Of a DNA stretch of 64,000 nt, positions 63,844 to 64,000 are shown in pieces. Source of the stretch: CAITSH01 sp945892985 (GTDB lineage Bacteria > Pseudomonadota > Gammaproteobacteria > Burkholderiales > SG8-39); NCBI GenBank assembly GCA_945892985.1, contig CAMDDU010000012.1, forward strand, positions 41,427 through 105,426. Direction: 5' to 3'. Each line of letters opens with the position of its first letter. The first letter of the stretch is position 1. The notes under the pieces are model-generated. The model was not told where the DNA came from, searched no databases, and worked only from the letters and a program-made list of their open reading frames with translations. Position numbers and translations under genes: made by a program.

Positions 63844-63885
63844 GACTTTAAAAATAGGCTCATTTAGCGAATGATGTTGTTGAAC

Positions 63886-64000
63886 TCATGCTCTGACCGC
63901 GAGAGTGAGCAACCGTGCGGGATCGGGGCTGAAGCGGGGCGACCGGTCGAGAACTCTAAACCATCCGAGGTAGTTGGTGAGGTATTTCGTGGCAACACCC
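63886..64000 (-). CDS. C-terminal fragment of a probable transposase (5' end outside window)
   Basis: The minus frame is open from the window edge to a TGA at 63886, 37 codons, reading GVATKYLTNYLGWFRVLDRS and ending LLTLAVRA. The GVATKYLxNYLGWxRxLxR pattern resembles the C-terminal end of insertion-sequence transposases that I cannot assign to a family with confidence. The rest lies outside the window. Confidence 0.4.
   Translation of the reverse strand, partial: GVATKYLTNYLGWFRVLDRSPRFSPDPARLLTLAVRA

Noticed and set aside
63844..63885. SAH or cobalamin riboswitch for metH
   Set aside because: Only 42 bases are available and no conserved core was seen.

Overview
The window is an ordinary chromosomal segment of a betaproteobacterium, with little accessory DNA. 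Three features point there: the order rpmH-rnpA-yidD-yidC-mnmE running away from dnaA-dnaN-gyrB, the topB-smg-dprA-LysM / def-fmt-rsmB-DUF4390-ntrY-ntrX-trkA-trkH block, and two orphan Bug-type periplasmic receptors, a family greatly expanded in Burkholderiales and relatives. No species can be named from the sequence. By eye the two ends are GC-rich, while the stretch from about 20 to 47 kb, centred on the origin, is clearly richer in A/T. No rRNA, tRNA, CRISPR array or phage was recognised.

Layout. (1) 1-12 kb: a citryl-CoA lyase-type gene running off the left edge, and a divergent LysR regulator with an ochre codon three codons after its natural ATG. Then come a secreted EF-hand protein, a membrane-anchored C13 peptidase, cca, a glutathione transferase, an NDUFA9-like dehydrogenase, lytic transglycosylase slt, 5-formyl-THF cyclo-ligase, ilvA and a YqaA-like membrane protein. 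(2) 12-20 kb: uvrD, then leuS-lptE-holA-proA. (3) 20.3-21 kb: a 700-base gene-poor gap. (4) 21-36.8 kb, almost all on the minus strand: Bug receptor, LOG protein, nadC, parB-parA-rsmG-mnmG with two parS sites just upstream, a decayed IS4-like element, pckG, an AbrB-type membrane protein, a second Bug receptor, mnmE-yidC-yidD-rnpA-rpmH. (5) 36.8-42 kb: origin region with dnaA-dnaN-gyrB. (6) 42-47.5 kb minus: topB, smg, dprA, LysM protein. (7) 47.6-58.5 kb plus: def-fmt-rsmB-DUF4390-ntrY/ntrX, then trkA-trkH and a short CobW-like protein. (8) 58.6-64 kb minus: a 43-residue Lys-rich protein, a lipoprotein, RidA and full-length metH, with the tail of a probable transposase just upstream of metH.

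The genes mainly serve chromosome replication and segregation (dnaA, dnaN, gyrB, holA, parAB/parS, topB, dprA), translation and RNA maturation (rnpA, rpmH, mnmE, mnmG, rsmG, rsmB, leuS, cca, def, fmt), envelope assembly (yidC, lptE, slt) and one-carbon/amino-acid metabolism (metH, ilvA, proA, 5-FCL).

I found no convincing new defence or mobile system. The points most worth a second look are a 33-base REP-like palindrome present three times, an NtrX whose AAA+ domain lacks the Walker-A lysine and GAFTGA loop, the interrupted LysR start, octamer tandem repeats on both sides of that LysR gene, the CobW-like protein with an altered P-loop, the membrane C13 peptidase next to a secreted EF-hand protein, and the TTGA overlap of rpmH with rnpA.
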